Under the pieces are notes generated by a model, which saw only the letters and a program-made list of their open reading frames with translations, was not told the origin of the DNA and did no database searches. A stretch of DNA of 47,106 nucleotides from an uncultured Saprospiraceae bacterium (GTDB lineage: Bacteria; Bacteroidota; Bacteroidia; Chitinophagales; Saprospiraceae), in contig CALSOU010000013.1 in NCBI GenBank assembly GCA_943788055.1, forward strand, positions 1 to 47,106, written 5' to 3'. Position numbers and translations under genes: made by a program. Within the stretch, counting starts at the first letter, position 1, and each line of letters begins with the position of its first letter. This document shows positions 36,413 to 45,672 of this stretch, piece after piece.

Positions 36413-37180
36413 TTACTTAACCGTAAAACCAATTGATTCAAACCCTTCACAAGCAACACTTACTTTATTACCTGCATTTATAAAAACTGCAGCGGTAGCA
36501 GCACCTGCAAGAAGAACATGACCTTTTTTAATCTCAATACCATGAGACAAAGCAAGGCGAACTGCATGCACTACCGACTCCCACGGATTACCCAAAATCG
36601 CAATTGTATTTCCTGAATGTTGAACTTCGTCATCTATTGAAAGTGAAATCTTCAGAGAGTTAACTTGATGATCAACTGGCATCCAATTCCCTAGACAATA
36701 TCCAGACGATGAGCAATTATCAGCAATAACATCTGCCAGTGAAAATTTAAAATTCTCATATCGGGAATCAATCACCTCTATAGCTATTGTCAAGCCATCA
36801 ACAAAATCTTTGGCGTTCTCTAGGCTGATTGGCTCGACAATATCTTTACCAAATCGAAATGCAATTTCTGGTTCTACTCTCGGGTGAATCTGAGCTGTCA
36901 TTTCTAGCTCACCTTCTTTATAAATTTGCATAGCATCTGTTAGTTGCCCCCATATCATATCATGCACACCCATTTGCTCCATCTTGGCTTTACTTGTAAA
37001 CCCAAGTTTCAGACCAGTCATCTGTTCTCCTCGAAGATATCTTCGACCTAGTGAAATTGACTGAATAGCATACGCTTCCTCTAGAGTAAGATCGCGATGT
37101 TTACTAATTTGTGGAGTTGCTTGTGCATTTGTGGCTGCCTTGTCAAGTTGCTCTGCAACCTGGTGTAAATTTTGATTCAT
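36413..37180 (-). CDS. 4-Oxalocrotonate decarboxylase / 2-oxopent-4-enoate hydratase family
   Basis: The protein has 255 residues and belongs to the fumarylacetoacetase-like MhpD/DmpH superfamily. Marks include GLKLGFTSKAKMEQMGV, HPRVEPEIAFRFGKDI, IEVIDSRYENFKF, ADNCSSSGYCLG and GNPWESVVHAV. Decarboxylases (2-oxohex-3-enedioate to 2-oxopent-4-enoate) and hydratases (next step) are close relatives. Metal-binding E-x-E in VEPEIAF is kept. The decarboxylase assignment is favoured because the deaminase product is oxalocrotonate and no separate decarboxylase is visible. It lies ten bases upstream of the dehydrogenase gene. Confidence 0.85.
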   Translation of the reverse strand: MNQNLHQVAEQLDKAATNAQATPQISKHRDLTLEEAYAIQSISLGRRYLRGEQMTGLKLGFTSKAKMEQMGVHDMIWGQLTDAMQIYKEGELEMTAQIHPRVEPEIAFRFGKDIVEPISLENAKDFVDGLTIAIEVIDSRYENFKFSLADVIADNCSSSGYCLGNWMPVDHQVNSLKISLSIDDEVQHSGNTIAILGNPWESVVHAVRLALSHGIEIKKGHVLLAGAATAAVFINAGNKVSVACEGFESIGFTVK

Positions 37181-37205
37181 AGATTACTTTTCTTGAAGGC
37201 GAAAT

Positions 37206-38396
37206 TTACGCATAATTATTGGAAAACCCGGCTACAAATTGATCGCATTCTTCTGGTAGATTAAAGTAATGTGGGGAAAATCGAACTGCCCAATCAATAC
37301 CTTTATTTTTCATGTCAATGAGAGCACTATGCTTGGACGCAAAACTAAAGTTAACTTTAAGCTCTCTAAGTTTTTCACTATGCCATTTTTGAGACTTGCC
37401 TTTAATTCGCCAAGAAATAATATTACCTTGCTGCCAACCTTGATCAAACAATTCCAGATTGGGAATCCCTGTTAACTTTGATCTAAAGTGCTTTTGCAAT
37501 TGTCTATTGTACTGTTCGACTTCTTCTATGCCTATTTCATTTATCTCCCTGATGCTTTGGGTCAAGCCCAAAAGATTACTATAGTTTTTCTCCCACAATT
37601 CATACCTTCTAGCATTTTTCGCAAACTTTACTTGATCGTTATCTATCCATTCTGCACCTGCCAAATCAAAGCAAAAAGGCACTTCTTGCTTTTCGAGAAT
37701 TTCATCATTTACAAATAGAAATCCCGTTCCTCGAGGACCTCGTAAAAATTTTCTACCAGTTACAGTTAGATAGTCACAGTGAATTTCACTTACATCAACA
37801 TTCATCTGACCGACAGTTTGGCAAGCGTCAAGCAGATACAGCACTTTGTGTTTTTTTGCTAATTGACCTATATAAACTGCATCCTGAATCATTCCAGAAC
37901 TAGTTGGCATATGAGCTATAGCAAGAAGCTTAACCTTGCTAGTGTTGAGAATCTTGTCCAGCTTATCAAGATCAACTAGACCATGATCATCAGTTTCTAA
38001 AAATTCATAATTTACCCCGAATCTACGCTTCAATTCAATAAATGATAAGACATTTGAGACATAGTCTTCGCTCGTTGTCAAGATGAGATCGTTCTCTTTC
38101 CAAGGCATGGAATAAAGCACCTTAGAGTAAGCATCAGTGGCACTAGTTTGGTACGCAATATTGTGCGGTTCAGCATTAATCAGCTTTGCGGCTTCTTTAT
38201 AAAACTCATTTGTCTCATCTTCGCATTCCATCATAACATCATAACCTCCTATTTCAATTTCTTGATCTAGATAATCGAGCATTACTTTCTTTGTAGCGGT
38301 GGAAATCAAGGATGAACCTGCACTATTGAAAAACAATTGCTTCATGCTGGCGGGTGTAGAGAATCTAGATTCGGAAACAAATGACGGAATTTCCAT
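37206..38396 (-). CDS. Class V aminotransferase-fold PLP enzyme of unknown substrate
   Basis: The protein has 396 residues. The N-terminal pattern FFNSAGSSLIS and the segment AYQTSATDAYSKVL resemble EgtE/isopenicillin-epimerase-like and cysteine-desulfurase-like proteins. The PLP-binding Asp is in YLLDACQTVGQ and the Schiff-base Lys in TVTGRKFLRGPRGTGF. The C-terminal RFSPHYFN motif is typical of the class. There is no cysteine at the desulfurase catalytic loop. It is not a second kynureninase, since the FTGWWGH and GWQLSNP motifs are missing. It heads the intact part of the operon, so a role in using kynurenine or a related amino acid is plausible. The exact reaction cannot be read from the sequence. 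Confidence 0.8.
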   Translation of the reverse strand: MEIPSFVSESRFSTPASMKQLFFNSAGSSLISTATKKVMLDYLDQEIEIGGYDVMMECEDETNEFYKEAAKLINAEPHNIAYQTSATDAYSKVLYSMPWKENDLILTTSEDYVSNVLSFIELKRRFGVNYEFLETDDHGLVDLDKLDKILNTSKVKLLAIAHMPTSSGMIQDAVYIGQLAKKHKVLYLLDACQTVGQMNVDVSEIHCDYLTVTGRKFLRGPRGTGFLFVNDEILEKQEVPFCFDLAGAEWIDNDQVKFAKNARRYELWEKNYSNLLGLTQSIREINEIGIEEVEQYNRQLQKHFRSKLTGIPNLELFDQGWQQGNIISWRIKGKSQKWHSEKLRELKVNFSFASKHSALIDMKNKGIDWAVRFSPHYFNLPEECDQFVAGFSNNYA

Positions 38397-38413
38397 ATAG
38401 TATTTGATTTTTC

Positions 38414-39281
38414 TTAATTAAAATTATAGAACGTATTGTGTAAGCAAAACTTAGATTCTATATAGAAACAAGCTTTTTTCTTGCGGTATTCCTCCATAAA
38501 GTCTATAATAGTCTCAGCAAAAAGACGACCTTCCTGCCACATCGGCGAATGACCACTCCTTTCAAAAATCACAAATGACTTTTCTGACGTACCAACTCGA
38601 TTGAAGGCATCGTAAGCAAGCTCACTCGAAACAACCATATCGTACTTACCCCCACAAAAAGAGACAAGGTTTCTCAATTTTTACAAGTTCATCGGTTAGC
38701 GAATTCTCAACTAAGCCATTATTATATAATGTATTATTTGCAACATTTCCCGTAAAGAAGGTTGTCAATAGATTATTTGCAAAAAAAGAGTTTGCTAGCG
38801 CATCTAAAGCAAAGTCTACATCTACCGGGGCGAGAATTTCAGCTGTTTGTAATATCGCTTCCCCCCCATATACGAGAGCATTCACTATTTCGAAATCATC
38901 ACTTATGACATAATTATCTCCAGTAAAATTCATTTGAAAACCAGGACCCGCACCAAATTGTACTCCGAGTCGTTGCCCTAAATACTGTCTGATATTGCAC
39001 TCATAATAATTTACGAAACCTACATGTGAAAATGGGTACCAGTACAAAGCTGTAGTTCCGGAACCATTTAATGTTGTACGTCCAAAAGGTGCTGCGAAGC
39101 CACTTCCCTTGTCGCTATCCCAAACCGACCTCTGCAGTCCGTATGAGAATCCAGGATTTATGAGAGTATTACCAAAATAGCCACATGACTGCTGATAGGT
39201 GTCCCAGAATTGCGCATTGGAGTTTGTACTTGATAGCACAAAACTGACTATTAGCCCTAAATAAGTAAGCTGTCTTTTCAT
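38414..39281 (-). pseudogene. Secreted protein with alpha/beta-hydrolase C-terminus, frameshifted and chimeric
   Basis: Two frames (39281-38646 and 38677-38414) join if one G is removed from the run of five at 38653-38649, giving FLWGKYDMVVS. The restored product has about 288 residues. It begins with a signal peptide (MKRQLTYLGLIVSFVL, cut near SNA). The last 85 or so residues match the end of alpha/beta-hydrolases: acid Asp in LWGKYDMVV and catalytic His in ERSGHSPM. The N-terminal 150 residues (QFWDTYQQSCGYFGN, GVQFGAGPGFQMN) look instead like an outer-membrane-type secreted protein and contain no G-x-S-x-G elbow. The gene is probably a fusion left by a deletion. It lies 17 bases upstream of the class V gene on the same strand. 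Confidence 0.6.
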
Positions 39282-39476
39282 ATCAGTTTTACTTCTTGAT
39301 CACTAACGCTGAAATTTGAATTGGTGTTGTATTGGTAGATTATTATCGTTTTCTTGGGCACGCTAAGTTACATCATAAACGCAACGCTTAAGGAGCGCAA
39401 CAAAAGACCATCTAAGGCATCTAAAAAAATTGAAAAAAATAATGATGATATGATTTTCTAATATGAAAATGTTATA

Positions 39477-39484
39477 TACTTTTG
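39477..39484 (+). promoter_or_regulatory. -7 box (TACTTTTG) for tRNA-Ser
   Basis: This is an exact TAnnTTTG match ending 52 bases before the mature tRNA 5' end. That leaves a leader for RNase P to remove. Confidence 0.5.
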
Positions 39485-39536
39485 CGTCCGCTTTACTAAA
39501 GCAACGACAATGCGAATGTGCATTTCGATATTTTCC

Positions 39537-39624
39537 GGAGGAGTGGCAGAGCTGGTTTAATGCACTAGTCTTGAAAACTAGCGTACGTTAACGCGTACCG
39601 GGGGTTCGAATCCCTCCTCCTCCG
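39537..39624 (+). tRNA. tRNA-Ser (anticodon TGA)
   Basis: The 88-base class II tRNA has a perfect acceptor stem, GGAGGAG with CTCCTCC, followed by discriminator G. The anticodon arm is CTAGT-CTTGAAA-ACTAG with anticodon TGA at 39572-39574, which reads UCA and other UCN codons. The long variable arm is GC-rich with GTACG/CGTAC pairing. The T arm is GGGGG-TTCGAAT-CCCTC. CCA is not encoded (the sequence reads GCA), so it must be added after transcription. Confidence 0.97.
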
Positions 39625-39633
39625 CATACAATA

Positions 39634-39668
39634 AAAGCCTTATTCTCGCAGCAGGATAAGGCTTTTTT
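39634..39668 (+). terminator. Rho-independent terminator after tRNA-Ser
   Basis: The inverted repeat AAAGCCTTAT / ATAAGGCTTT (extendable by two pairs at the loop side) runs into six Ts. It starts nine bases after the tRNA. Confidence 0.85.
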
Positions 39669-39801
39669 GTTGCTCATATTTGACATGGTTAAATAGCAAT
39701 AACAATTCAGTATAGCGGAGCCAAAAAAACACACTTTTATCCCCAAATCATTTTTTTTAGGAATTATCCGAGCAATCCAATCAGCATTAGCTGAGTCTTT
39801 G

Positions 39802-39809
39802 TACCTTTG
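39802..39809 (+). promoter_or_regulatory. -7 box (TACCTTTG) for pyrG
   Basis: This is an exact TAnnTTTG match ending 25 bases before the pyrG ATG. Confidence 0.55.
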
Positions 39810-39825
39810 TATCCCGTAATGATAA

Positions 39826-41478
<1,653 letters not shown>

Positions 41479-41481
41479 TTG

Positions 41482-42033
41482 ATGAAAGCAAGGAAACTAT
41501 CACTTGAAGAGCTTGATCGGTTAGAAGTCGCTGATTTCAAAACCGGTAAGAAAACTCCTGTGGTTGTGGTTTTGGAAGATATAAGATCGGCTTTAAACGT
41601 AGGATCTTTCTTCAGAACCTGTGATGCACTAGCAATTGATCATCTTTACTTGTGCGGCATAACTGCGAAACCGCCTCATAAAGAAATCTTTAAGACGGCT
41701 ATCGGAGCTACTGAATCTGTATCGTGGTCTTATCACGAAAGTGTAACGGCTCTTATTGACAATATTTCGACAGAACACTTAATTATATCCGTGGAGCAAA
41801 CAGATAACTCTGTTTCACTTGATAATATAGAAGAATTGAATTGGGATGAATCCAAAAAGCTTTGTCTCATTTTTGGAAACGAAGTAAAGGGAGTTTCTAC
41901 ATCTTCAATTGTAAAAAGTGATCATTGTTTGGAAATACCACAATTTGGCACAAAACACTCATTTAATGTAGCAGTATGCGGAGGAATAGTACTATGGGAG
42001 TGCTGGAAATGGGCTAAATCAGTATCCAAATGA
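41482..42033 (+). CDS. TrmH/SpoU-family RNA 2'-O-methyltransferase
   Basis: The protein has 183 residues. SPOUT-family motifs are present: motif 1 LNVGSFFRTCD, motif 2 LCLIFGNEVKGV and motif 3 IPQFGTKHSFNVAVCGGI. These bind AdoMet in a trefoil knot and methylate ribose 2'-OH in rRNA or tRNA. The exact target cannot be told. A TTG at 41479 directly precedes the ATG at 41482, and the ATG is taken as start. It is three bases after pyrG and overlaps the MOSC gene by four bases (ATGA). Confidence 0.9.
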   Translation: MKARKLSLEELDRLEVADFKTGKKTPVVVVLEDIRSALNVGSFFRTCDALAIDHLYLCGITAKPPHKEIFKTAIGATESVSWSYHESVTALIDNISTEHLIISVEQTDNSVSLDNIEELNWDESKKLCLIFGNEVKGVSTSSIVKSDHCLEIPQFGTKHSFNVAVCGGIVLWECWKWAKSVSK

Positions 42034-42839
42034 AACTTTCTGAAATCTGGGTCTACCCTATCAAATCCCTCGGTGGCGTCTCAATAGCATCCTCTAAAGT
42101 CCTTCAAAGCGGTTTAACCATGGATCGTCGGTTCATGCTTGTCGATGAGGATAACCAATTCATGACACAGAGACAGCTACCAGCAATGGCTACCCTTGGT
42201 ACCAAAATCAATAACAATAGTATCTCTGTCTTTGAAAAATCAAATTCAACAAACGAAATACAAATACCTTTAATATTTAAGTCAGAAAGATCAATCTCAG
42301 CTAGCATCTGGGAATCACGCGTTGATTCAATGGTAGCTGCCCAATGCTACAATGATTGGTTTTCGAACTATTTGGAAAAGACTGTTCGACTAGTTCGTAT
42401 GAATAATGAGGAAATGCGAAGTAGGAAACTATCAGTTGCACCATACATGACAGATATGAGTTATGCAGACGGATACCCATTCTTGATTTTGTCCAGAGCT
42501 TCCGTAGCTCAGCTAAATGCAGAGCTTATGGAGTTTGGTGAAAGTTCTGTCGACATAAGACAATTTAGGGCAAACCTCATTGTCGATGAATGTCAACCAT
42601 TTGAAGAAGATAAGCTCAAAAGTTTCAGAGTGGGAGACTGCCATTTCAATATGATTAAACCGTGCGCTCGTTGTCAAGTAATTACTGTGGATCAGGATAC
42701 TGGCCAGCCGTCTAAACAACCACTTAAACATCTTGCAAAAACTAGAAATTCTGGAAACAAGGTTATATTTGGAATGAACGCAGCGTTTGTGTCTGGATCA
42801 CAGATCAATGTAGATGACGAAGTAATTAAGGCAGTCTAA
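42030..42839 (+). CDS. MOSC domain protein with N-terminal beta barrel
   Basis: The protein has 269 residues. The N-terminal MOSC_N barrel starts LSEIWVYPIKSLGGVSI and continues with MDRRFMLVDEDNQFMTQRQ. The MOSC domain follows, with the conserved Cys in IKPCARCQVITVDQDTG and the ending GMNAAFVSGSQINVDDEV. Relatives bind molybdenum cofactor or sulfur carriers (mARC, MoCo sulfurase C-terminus, YcbX-like). No ferredoxin domain is fused, unlike YcbX. It is the last gene of the pyrG unit. No molybdopterin genes are visible nearby. Confidence 0.88.
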   Translation: MKLSEIWVYPIKSLGGVSIASSKVLQSGLTMDRRFMLVDEDNQFMTQRQLPAMATLGTKINNNSISVFEKSNSTNEIQIPLIFKSERSISASIWESRVDSMVAAQCYNDWFSNYLEKTVRLVRMNNEEMRSRKLSVAPYMTDMSYADGYPFLILSRASVAQLNAELMEFGESSVDIRQFRANLIVDECQPFEEDKLKSFRVGDCHFNMIKPCARCQVITVDQDTGQPSKQPLKHLAKTRNSGNKVIFGMNAAFVSGSQINVDDEVIKAV

Positions 42840-42937
42840 ATTAGTTCCAACACTTTACTATATTTGTTAATATATAAAATATTATTAATAAGGATTTTGA
42901 GTTACTAAATGCACACTCAGAATCAAAATAACACAAA

Positions 42938-43678
42938 ATGAACAATAGAATATCTCAAACTCTAGTACTTCTGACCGTATTTTTCTTAAGCTTACAAGTA
43001 GGAAACACCCAAAAGATTTATTTTTGGCTTGACGCAGGTCTAAAAGTCTCTGCTGGTTCAGGAATGCTATATAATAACAACTTAATTAATGACAGAAAAA
43101 TAGATCCTAGCTTTGGCAGCACCTACGGAATTGGAGGGAAACTCGGATTCAACTTTGGACAGTACCATGCATTCACAATCGATGGAATGTATTCAAGAAT
43201 TGGTCAGAAAAACGATATCAGATTAGAATCAGGTGGCGATGTTACAACGCGTCAAATAGGATGGAATTCTGCTGATATCTTTTTGATGTATCGGTATAAC
43301 AGAAACTTGAACTACGTTGAAATTGGTGCAAAATATAGCCTTTACCAACAGAGACTAGAATCAATCAACCAAGGAACATTTGTAGATGTCAATGACACTT
43401 ACGTAGACAATATGATCAGTCCGGTTTTAGGATTCGGTTATTACATGTTTAACGCTGATGCTTTTACGGCAAACCTAGGTTTTAGACTTAGCTATGGCAT
43501 TTACGATCTACTCACAGTATCAGGGATTGAGACACAAGCATTTACCACACCCAGAGTGTATGAAAACTATGCGTCAACCAATCCGGCATTTATTGAACTA
43601 GTTCTCGAATTGAACTTTGGTCTAGGACAATATGCTAAATCGGTATGTGGTAAGCGAGCGAGTTTCATGGGCATGTAA
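42938..43678 (+). CDS. Outer-membrane beta-barrel protein, unknown function
   Basis: The protein has 246 residues and a signal peptide (MNNRISQTLVLLTVFFLSLQ, cut near VGNT). The mature part has alternating strands with Gly and aromatic residues (IYFWLDAGLKVSAGS, GIGGKLGFNFGQYHAF, YVEIGAKYSLYQQ, NLGFRLSYGIYDLL, ELVLELNFGLGQ). The pattern suggests a small porin-like or OmpA-type barrel, and no ligand can be named. The last ten or so residues (SVCGKRASFMGM) continue past the final strand. It is followed by a terminator shared with convergent tpiA. Confidence 0.7.
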   Translation: MNNRISQTLVLLTVFFLSLQVGNTQKIYFWLDAGLKVSAGSGMLYNNNLINDRKIDPSFGSTYGIGGKLGFNFGQYHAFTIDGMYSRIGQKNDIRLESGGDVTTRQIGWNSADIFLMYRYNRNLNYVEIGAKYSLYQQRLESINQGTFVDVNDTYVDNMISPVLGFGYYMFNADAFTANLGFRLSYGIYDLLTVSGIETQAFTTPRVYENYASTNPAFIELVLELNFGLGQYAKSVCGKRASFMGM

Positions 43679-43706
43679 AAACTATACTTATACAACATAC
43701 AAAAAA

Positions 43707-43737
43707 GAGGCTGATCGAAAGATCAACCTCTTTTTTT
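43707..43737. terminator. Bidirectional terminator between the barrel protein and tpiA
   Basis: The stem GAGGCTGATC / GATCAACCTC (one C-A mismatch) closes on a GAAA tetraloop. It is flanked by six As and seven Ts, so it can end transcription from both sides. Confidence 0.85.
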
Positions 43738-43770
43738 ATACATCTTCTTTTCTTTTTAATAACAATCTTT

Positions 43771-44529
43771 CTAGGAAAAACTCTTAATAATGGTCTGGAA
43801 TTGCTCGGCATCTAGAGATGCTCCTCCAACTAATCCACCATCCACATCGTCTTGTCCGAAAATTGATTTTGCGTTTGCAGCTTTTACTGAGCCTCCATAT
43901 AGTATCTCCATCTGATCGGCAACCTCATCACCAAAAGACTCTCTGAGGTGATTTCTGATTTCTAAATGCATTTCTTGAGCCTGCTCAGGCGAAGCTGTTT
44001 CTCCAGTGCCGATCGCCCATATAGGTTCATATGCGATAATTATACTTTTCATTTGCTTTTGAGACAAGTGTGAAAGACTTTCTTTAAGTTGTTGAGTAAC
44101 ATAGCTATTTTGCTCTCCTGCCTTGCGAGTTTGTAAGCTTTCACCACAGCAAAAGATAACTCTTAAATCGTGTTCCAATGCTTTATCTACCTTTTCTGCT
44201 AAGATTTTGGAATCCTCACCAAAGTACATTCTGCGTTCGGAATGCCCAATAATAACATAAGGGCAAGAGATAGATTCGAGCATACTTGCTGAAACTTCTC
44301 CGGTAAAGGCTCCGCTTTCTGCCTGGTGGCAATTCTGTGCAGCGACATCAACTCTCGGTACATGCAATAACATATCCAACGCTGACTTCAGATATACATA
44401 GGGTATTCCAAGAATAACATTAACATCCATTGGGATTTCCATATGTGAGATTGTTCTTGCCAGTTGCAAGCCCTCTTCTAAATCTAAATTCATTTTCCAG
44501 TTTCCTGCTGCTATCTTTTGTCGACTCAT
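43771..44529 (-). CDS. tpiA: Triosephosphate isomerase
   Basis: The enzyme interconverts dihydroxyacetone phosphate and glyceraldehyde-3-phosphate. The protein has 252 residues from the ATG at 44529 (MSRQKIAAGNWKMN). The longer frame to 44673 overlaps the divergent gene and is rejected. Catalytic residues are Lys in GNWKMN, His in IIGHSERR and Glu in AYEPIWAIGTG. The phosphate loop is YGGSVKAAN and the C-terminus has GGLVGGASL. All are standard. It diverges from the aldo/keto reductase gene. Confidence 0.97.
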   Translation of the reverse strand: MSRQKIAAGNWKMNLDLEEGLQLARTISHMEIPMDVNVILGIPYVYLKSALDMLLHVPRVDVAAQNCHQAESGAFTGEVSASMLESISCPYVIIGHSERRMYFGEDSKILAEKVDKALEHDLRVIFCCGESLQTRKAGEQNSYVTQQLKESLSHLSQKQMKSIIIAYEPIWAIGTGETASPEQAQEMHLEIRNHLRESFGDEVADQMEILYGGSVKAANAKSIFGQDDVDGGLVGGASLDAEQFQTIIKSFS

Positions 44530-44538
44530 ATTAGCGTT

Positions 44539-44602
44539 TATTTGCAAATATGCTGTATTTATAACAAGCTTCTTATTTTTAAGACTATGTTTGTTTGCAA
44601 AT
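44539..44602. promoter_or_regulatory. Paired TTTGCAAAT sites between tpiA and the aldo/keto reductase gene
   Basis: TTTGCAAAT occurs at 44541-44549, inside the perfect 12-base palindrome TATTTGCAAATA at 44539-44550, and again at 44594-44602. Start-to-start spacing is 53 bases, about five helical turns. The first copy overlaps a near-match -7 box for tpiA (CATATTTG at 44552-44545, minus strand). The second directly follows the reductase -7 box. This is an operator candidate for one factor acting on both promoters. Confidence 0.35.
44586..44593 (+). promoter_or_regulatory. -7 box (TATGTTTG) for the aldo/keto reductase gene
   Basis: This is an exact TAnnTTTG match ending 21 bases before the ATG at 44615. 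It covers the upstream in-frame TTG at 44591, which rules that codon out as the start. Confidence 0.55.
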
Positions 44603-44614
44603 TTCGACACAGAA

Positions 44615-45655
44615 ATGAAATACAATAAGTTAGGTTCAACGGATATCGACGTCAGTGTTATATGTTTAGGCACTATGACCTATGGGGAGCAAAACACGCA
44701 GGAGGAGGGTTTTCAGCAACTGGATTATGCAGTAGATAACGGTGTAAACTTTATAGATACAGCGGAAATGTATTCCGTCCCAGGTCGAGAAGAGACGACT
44801 GGTTCCACTGAAAGAATAATTGGTAATTGGCTTGAGCAATCGGGAAAGCGATCAGAAGTAATACTGGCAACAAAGGTTACCGGACCCTCGGCTAATTTTA
44901 GTTATATCGCGGAAAACCTTGGTTTCAGTAGAGACAGAATTTTCGATGCAGTTACCAAATCACTTAGAAGCCTAAAAACTGACTACATTGATCTCTATCA
45001 GCTACATTGGCCAGAAAGAAATGCCAACTACTTTGGTAAAAGAGGCTATGAGCATGACGAAAACGAAAAATGGAAAGATAATTTTGATGAGGCTATTGAT
45101 ACCTTAAATGTCTTATTGAAATCAGGTAAAATTAGAAATTGGGGGCTTTCAAACGAAACGCCTTGGGGTGTTATGCGAACAAGAGAGGTGTCAAATCATC
45201 AAAAGACCCCGCAAGCTGTCAGCATCCAAAATCCTTATAACCTCCTCAATAGGACATACGAAGTAGGTATGGCCGAAATCAGTTGCCGATCGAAGATGGG
45301 TCTTCTAGCTTACTCGCCTTTAGGGTTCGGAAGATTGACGGATAAATATCAAAACGGAACCGACTCGAAACGCGATCGCCTTAACAGGTTTGACCAACTC
45401 TCGAGATATAATAGTGAAAATTCAAAACGTGCTGCAGCGCTTTATTACGACCTAGCTCAGGAAAATGGCATATCTCTTGCTCAAATGTCCTTAGCTTATA
45501 TAAACTCTAAACCTTTTGTGACTAGCAATATAATCGGAGCTACCACCATGGAGCAACTCAAAGAAAATATTGCGACAGGCTCCATGAATCTTTCAGTAGA
45601 AATCATAGACGAAATAGAAAAGATTCACGAAACAATTCCAAATCCCGCTCCATAA
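44615..45655 (+). CDS. Aldo/keto reductase, Tas-like
   Basis: The protein has 346 residues from the ATG at 44615 (MKYNKLGSTDIDVSVICLG). It is an NADPH-dependent oxidoreductase with a TIM-barrel fold. The catalytic tetrad is visible: Asp and Tyr in FIDTAEMYSVP, Lys in LATKVTGP and His in YQLHWPERN. Further marks are WGLSNETPWG, AYSPLGFGRL and a C-terminal IIGATTMEQLKENI cofactor loop. The insertion around NANYFGKRGYEHDEN fits the Tas branch. The substrate is unknown. It lies 17 bases upstream of pyrR. Confidence 0.92.
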   Translation: MKYNKLGSTDIDVSVICLGTMTYGEQNTQEEGFQQLDYAVDNGVNFIDTAEMYSVPGREETTGSTERIIGNWLEQSGKRSEVILATKVTGPSANFSYIAENLGFSRDRIFDAVTKSLRSLKTDYIDLYQLHWPERNANYFGKRGYEHDENEKWKDNFDEAIDTLNVLLKSGKIRNWGLSNETPWGVMRTREVSNHQKTPQAVSIQNPYNLLNRTYEVGMAEISCRSKMGLLAYSPLGFGRLTDKYQNGTDSKRDRLNRFDQLSRYNSENSKRAAALYYDLAQENGISLAQMSLAYINSKPFVTSNIIGATTMEQLKENIATGSMNLSVEIIDEIEKIHETIPNPAP

Positions 45656-45657
45656 TC

Positions 45658-45665
45658 TATATTTG
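45658..45665 (+). promoter_or_regulatory. -7 box (TATATTTG) close to the pyrR start
   Basis: This is an exact TAnnTTTG match just after the reductase stop and seven bases before the pyrR ATG. If used, it gives pyrR an almost leaderless mRNA with no room for a PyrR-binding attenuator. Confidence 0.4.
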
Positions 45666-45672
45666 CTTTCAA

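Noticed and set aside
39282-39536. Mobile element or tRNA-adjacent attachment site near tRNA-Ser
   Set aside because: No integrase or direct repeat of the tRNA 3' end was found in the window.
45656-45672. PyrR-binding RNA attenuator upstream of pyrR
   Set aside because: Only 17 bases separate the reductase stop from the pyrR ATG, and no hairpin with a terminator is present.
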